The position numbers and the translations under genes are program-made. A stretch of 64,000 bases of DNA from an uncultured Candidatus Melainabacteria bacterium (GTDB lineage Bacteria; Cyanobacteriota; Vampirovibrionia; Gastranaerophilales; Gastranaerophilaceae): assembly GCA_934692625.1 (NCBI GenBank), contig CAKUUC010000012.1, positions 1 through 64,000 on the forward strand, given 5' to 3'. Under the pieces are notes generated by a model. The model was not told where the DNA came from. It did not search any database and was given only the letters and a program-made list of their open reading frames with translations. Each line of letters opens with the position of its first letter. The stretch's first letter is position 1. This document shows positions 60,371 through 64,000 of the stretch, piece after piece.

Positions 60371-61386
60371 TATTCACGTTCCTTTAATCTTTTAAGAACA
60401 TCCTGGTTTTCTTGCATTAATTTTTCCAATTCATCTCCAGTTGTACCTAAAAATTTTTGATACTCATCTTTGTCTAATGGTTGAATATATTCTGCCAACT
60501 GATAATGGAAGGCTTCTCTTAATGCCATATCTCTACTTGCCATTTTTATTCGCCCCCTCTTTATGAGAGGTTTCCATAATGCCATTTGTTCAAAATTTTT
60601 AAGAATATTTTCTACTTCTTTAATTGTTAAAATTTTTCCAGAAATATCATATTCTTTTTTTATTTCATCAGCCAGACCTGTCTCATAAGCGGCGATTATA
60701 TCTAGAATTTCACTATAAAAAGTATCCCGAATTTTATCACTTTCTTTTAAATCAAGTATTTTTTTATATTCCACAGCTTTTTCTTTAAAAATACTAACGT
60801 AAATTAAATCTGTAAAATGCGCATATTTAAACTTGTTATCTTCTACATAATTTTTTAAAGCATCAGTAAACTGCCTTCTGTAATTTTCCTCTTGTATAGA
60901 AGCAAAAACAAAATCTTTATCTCGTTGATTGATATACTTGGTTCCACCACCAGTTTTTCTATTTATTAAATCAATTACAATATCAAGTATCATTTGTCTT
61001 AAAGCTCTTGCTTTTTCACTTTCAGATAGAAGCATTGCAATATTCAAAAATGCTTTAAAATCAAATAATCCTAAATTTCTAATTTTGTGAGGGACATTTA
61101 TGTCCTTCACAAAATCAATATCAGAATTCAAAAATTCAGCAAGTTTTTTACCTTTTAGTACGACATAACCATTAGATCCTAATTCTTCATTATTTTGTTC
61201 TATATATCTACTTATAGTTCTAATATCAACATTGAAAAAATCCGCAGCCATTTCTTTTGTAACATACATTTTTTCGTTCCAAATAATACCATTTACTCCA
61301 GATTTTTCCTGAATCTCTTTAATAGCAATTTCATTGTTTAGAATATTTTGCCTATCTATTCTTGAATTTGTTAAATCTTTAGTCAT
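60370..61386 (-). CDS. RhuM-like DNA-binding protein, possible antitoxin partner of Doc
   Basis: 338 residues. The N-terminal part (MYVTKEMAADFFNVDIRTISRYIEQN) is an HTH like that of RhuM-family proteins; the middle has the ARALRQMILDIVIDLI segment of that family. The C-terminal region is helical with Lys/Glu. It follows hsdR by 9 bp and is coupled to doc, so an antitoxin or regulatory role is possible. This is inference from position. Confidence 0.6.
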   Translation of the reverse strand: MTKDLTNSRIDRQNILNNEIAIKEIQEKSGVNGIIWNEKMYVTKEMAADFFNVDIRTISRYIEQNNEELGSNGYVVLKGKKLAEFLNSDIDFVKDINVPHKIRNLGLFDFKAFLNIAMLLSESEKARALRQMILDIVIDLINRKTGGGTKYINQRDKDFVFASIQEENYRRQFTDALKNYVEDNKFKYAHFTDLIYVSIFKEKAVEYKKILDLKESDKIRDTFYSEILDIIAAYETGLADEIKKEYDISGKILTIKEVENILKNFEQMALWKPLIKRGRIKMASRDMALREAFHYQLAEYIQPLDKDEYQKFLGTTGDELEKLMQENQDVLKRLKERE

Positions 61387-61395
61387 AGATTCCCC

Positions 61396-64000
61396 TTATA
61401 TGTTCATCAAATTATCTGTCCAAAGTTCACATTGTGTCATTACTGTTTGAACTGCATCATCCATTCCTTCTGGTGGATAATGATGTTGTTTTAGTAATTT
61501 TTTAATCAACATTCGCATTTTTGCACGTGCAGAATCTTTCTTTTGCCAATCAATTGTCCTATTCTTTCTTAAAGAATCTGTTAGTTCTTTTGTAATTGCG
61601 ATTAATTCTTCATTTTCATAAAAATCTTTAATTGCTTGAGGTTTTGTTAGTGCATCATAAAAAGCTAATTCATCACTAGTTAATCCTAACTCCTCCCCAT
61701 CTTTTTGAGCAATTGCAATTTGTTTTGCTAAATTTAGTAACTCTTCAATTACTTGTTCGTTAGTCAATAAACCATTTAGGTATCTATTCATTGCACCTTT
61801 TATAAGTTCACTAAATTTTTCAGATTTAACAACGTTAGTTCTTTTATAAACCGATACTTGCTCTGCAATAAGTTTTTTCAATAGTTCTACTGCTAAATTT
61901 TTCTCTTTCATTTTTGAAATTTCGTCTAAAAATTTTGGATCAAAAAGAGAAAATTCTTGTTTTACATCAGAGAATAAATTTATAACACCATCACTTTTTA
62001 TGCTTTGTTTTAATAATTCGTTAATTCTTGCATTCATTTCCGGAAGTGAGATTTTTTTACCTACTCCTGTATTAGATAATCTTAGAATTAAAACTCTAAC
62101 TGATTCAAAAAATGCAGCTTCGTATCTTAAATCTTTCTCTACCAAAGAAGAACATAAAGACAACGCTTGGTGAAGCAATAATGCTTCTTTTATAAATGTT
62201 TCTTTTTTCTTCTCATTTTCAACTGCAATTATAAAGTTTAACGCTCCACTAATAGTTTTAGAACGTTCTAGGTTGTTTCCACTTATGAAGTTTGAATAAT
62301 CAAAACCATGGAATAAATCACGACAAACAGAGAGTTTTTCTAAAAATTTTGGTAACGCAGTGCCTGCGATATCTGTATCTCCATAATTTTTTCTATCTCT
62401 TACTGTGTAATCGTTCATTGCTTGTTTTAACGCTGTTGCAATTCCGACATAGTCAACAACCAATCCACCTTCTTTATCTTGGAAAACTCTGTTAACCCTT
62501 GCTATTGCTTGCATTAAATTGTAACCAGACATTGGTTTGTAAACATACATTGTTGCAAGTGAAGGGACATCAAAGCCTGTAAGCCACATATCAACAACGA
62601 TTGCGATTTTCAAAGGATCATTATTATCTTTAAATTTTTTAGCTAACTCATTTCTATGAGCCTTGTTACCTATTATTTTACGCCATTCTTCTGGATCATT
62701 ATTACTATCAGTCATAACGACTGCAATTTTTTCTTGCCAATCAGGTCTCAATTCTAAGATTCTATGATAGATTTTCAACGCAATTGGTCTTGAATATGCA
62801 ACAATCATTGCTTTTCCTGTCAAGATACTTGCTCTGTTGTTTTCATAATGATTCAATATATCATCGACTAAAGAATTGATAGTTTTATCAGCGCCCAAAA
62901 CAGTTTCCATTTGCCCAAGTTCACGTTTGCTTCTTTCGATAACTTCAGGTTCAGAATTATGAGCCATAATTTCGTATTCAGTGTCGATAAGGTTTAATGT
63001 AGCTTCATCAAGATGAAGTTTGATAACTCGGCTTTCATAATAAACCGGACGAGTTGCACCATCTTCCACAGCTTGGGTCATATCATAAACATCGATATAA
63101 TCGCCAAAAACTTCTCTTGTGTTTTTATCTTTAACAGAAATTGGAGTTCCAGTAAAACCAATATATGTTGCGTTTGGCAAACAATCTCTGATAATTCTTG
63201 CTGTTCCTGTTTTAATTTCACCAGTTTTAGAATCAACTTTTTCGGTTAAACCATATTGTCCACGGTGAGCTTCATCAGCCATTACAACAATATTTCTTCT
63301 TGTAGATAAAGGCTCAATTGATTCTTCAAACTTTTGCATTGTTGTAAAAATGATGCCATTTGCTTGTCTGCCATCTAGAAGATTTTTTAGGTGTTCTCTA
63401 TTTTCTGCATGTATTGGTTCTTGGCGTAAAAAGTCTTTGCATTTTGAAAACTGACCGTATAATTGATTATCTAAATCGTTTCTATCTGTCAAAACAACTA
63501 TTGTTGGACTATTTAATGCTTCTTGCAAAAGGTGAGCATAGAATACCATAGATAAAGATTTCCCGCTGCCTTGTGTATGCCAAAAAACTCCACCTTTACC
63601 ATCAGTTTTAGTTGCATTTTGAGTTGATGTGATAGCTTTTTTTACTGCAAAATATTGATGATAACCTGCTAATATTTTGAACGAATTTATTCCATCTTTT
63701 GAGAAACAGATGAAGTTTTTTAGAATATCTAAGAATCTTTCTTTTTCAAAAATACCTTCAAAGAATGTGTCAAATTGTGCAAACTGTGTATTTTCGTAAT
63801 TCCCATCTTTCGTTTTCCATTCCATAAAACGGGTTTCGTCAGAAGTTATGGTTCCAGCTTTTGTTGTTAATTGGTCTGACATAACGCAAATTGCGTTGTA
63901 GATAAACATTGACGGAATCTCTTGCATATAATTTCTTAATTGACGATATGCTTCAGAAGAATCAGTTTCTTCTCTTGATGGAGATTTTAACTCGATTATT
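61396..64000 (-). CDS. hsdR: Type I restriction enzyme, R subunit (5' end outside the window)
   Basis: Open to the window edge; 867 codons visible. The edge still encodes IIELKSPSREETDSSEAY, part of the PD-(D/E)XK nuclease domain (E-L-K), then the helicase motifs HTQGSGKS (Walker A), MADEAHR (DEAH) and GFTGTP, and the C-terminal helicase and coupling domains. HsdR cuts DNA not methylated by HsdM/HsdS. Those two genes are not visible in the window and may lie upstream beyond 64000. Confidence 0.9.
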   Translation of the reverse strand, partial: IIELKSPSREETDSSEAYRQLRNYMQEIPSMFIYNAICVMSDQLTTKAGTITSDETRFMEWKTKDGNYENTQFAQFDTFFEGIFEKERFLDILKNFICFSKDGINSFKILAGYHQYFAVKKAITSTQNATKTDGKGGVFWHTQGSGKSLSMVFYAHLLQEALNSPTIVVLTDRNDLDNQLYGQFSKCKDFLRQEPIHAENREHLKNLLDGRQANGIIFTTMQKFEESIEPLSTRRNIVVMADEAHRGQYGLTEKVDSKTGEIKTGTARIIRDCLPNATYIGFTGTPISVKDKNTREVFGDYIDVYDMTQAVEDGATRPVYYESRVIKLHLDEATLNLIDTEYEIMAHNSEPEVIERSKRELGQMETVLGADKTINSLVDDILNHYENNRASILTGKAMIVAYSRPIALKIYHRILELRPDWQEKIAVVMTDSNNDPEEWRKIIGNKAHRNELAKKFKDNNDPLKIAIVVDMWLTGFDVPSLATMYVYKPMSGYNLMQAIARVNRVFQDKEGGLVVDYVGIATALKQAMNDYTVRDRKNYGDTDIAGTALPKFLEKLSVCRDLFHGFDYSNFISGNNLERSKTISGALNFIIAVENEKKKETFIKEALLLHQALSLCSSLVEKDLRYEAAFFESVRVLILRLSNTGVGKKISLPEMNARINELLKQSIKSDGVINLFSDVKQEFSLFDPKFLDEISKMKEKNLAVELLKKLIAEQVSVYKRTNVVKSEKFSELIKGAMNRYLNGLLTNEQVIEELLNLAKQIAIAQKDGEELGLTSDELAFYDALTKPQAIKDFYENEELIAITKELTDSLRKNRTIDWQKKDSARAKMRMLIKKLLKQHHYPPEGMDDAVQTVMTQCELWTDNLMNI

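Overview
The window is low-GC bacterial DNA, dense in genes, with an almost wholly chromosomal core and one accessory segment at its right end. The best guess for the source is a gut member of the Gastranaerophilales (Melainabacteria/Vampirovibrionia). This rests on the abundance of short type IV pilin-like proteins with the KKAFTLAEVLI..GIVGVVAA N-terminus, a DUF4127 protein, reverse rubrerythrin, and proteins that begin with an Asn/Gln-rich stretch and a (V/I/N)xF motif. That assignment is inference from gene content only; no 16S rRNA gene is present.

Left part (1-20 kb): the tail of a pilin-like gene, an AsmA-like envelope protein divergent from mfd, a PPIase lipoprotein, small unknown genes, a GAF-GGDEF-HD-GYP signalling protein, thiE, map, a TPR membrane protein, the RNase P RNA gene, tmk, a ubiE-type methyltransferase, DUF4127 with mntP, a D-hydroxyacid dehydrogenase and hsp20. 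Middle (20-36 kb): hisS, a repeat-rich zone with two unknown genes, then one long minus-strand operon (orf87-yceD-rpmF-plsX-fabH-fabD-orf75-fabG-acpP-fabF) that builds the type II fatty acid synthase, followed by recA with a MerR-like partner. From 36 to 55 kb: a class A PBP, an FAD oxidoreductase, an XRE regulator divergent from a pilin-like gene across a perfect 12-bp inverted repeat, an organophosphate transporter, a DnaQ-type exonuclease, trxA, reverse rubrerythrin, a stand-alone RelA/SpoT-domain protein, prmC, two secreted proteins and two more pilin-like genes.

Right part (55-64 kb): immediately downstream of a tRNA-Met(CAU) lies a transposon of the MuA/TnsB type: an HTH protein, two small ORFs, a DDE transposase, an AAA+ ATPase and a third protein carrying a tyrosine-recombinase-like core-binding domain but no catalytic domain, coupled by ATGA overlaps. 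Beyond it, on the other strand, are hsdR (running off the window), a RhuM-like DNA-binding protein and a Doc/Fic toxin, which may be cargo or a neighbouring defence island.

The most unusual signal is a promoter-leader cassette present four times (near 22.9, 24.3, 51.3 and 54.2 kb). Each copy has a conserved upstream box, an extended -10 (TGnTATAAT), and exactly 6 nt later an ATG that opens a tandem TATGG tract. The tract is both rich in evenly spaced GG pairs and a short open frame beginning MVWYGMV. The same 6-7 nt distance from -10 to ATG, without a Shine-Dalgarno, is seen at mfd, hisS, the DUF4127 gene, an SGNH hydrolase and others, which suggests that leaderless transcripts are common in this organism. 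A second striking property is a set of modular hairpin-bearing repeats filling nearly all of the larger intergenic gaps.
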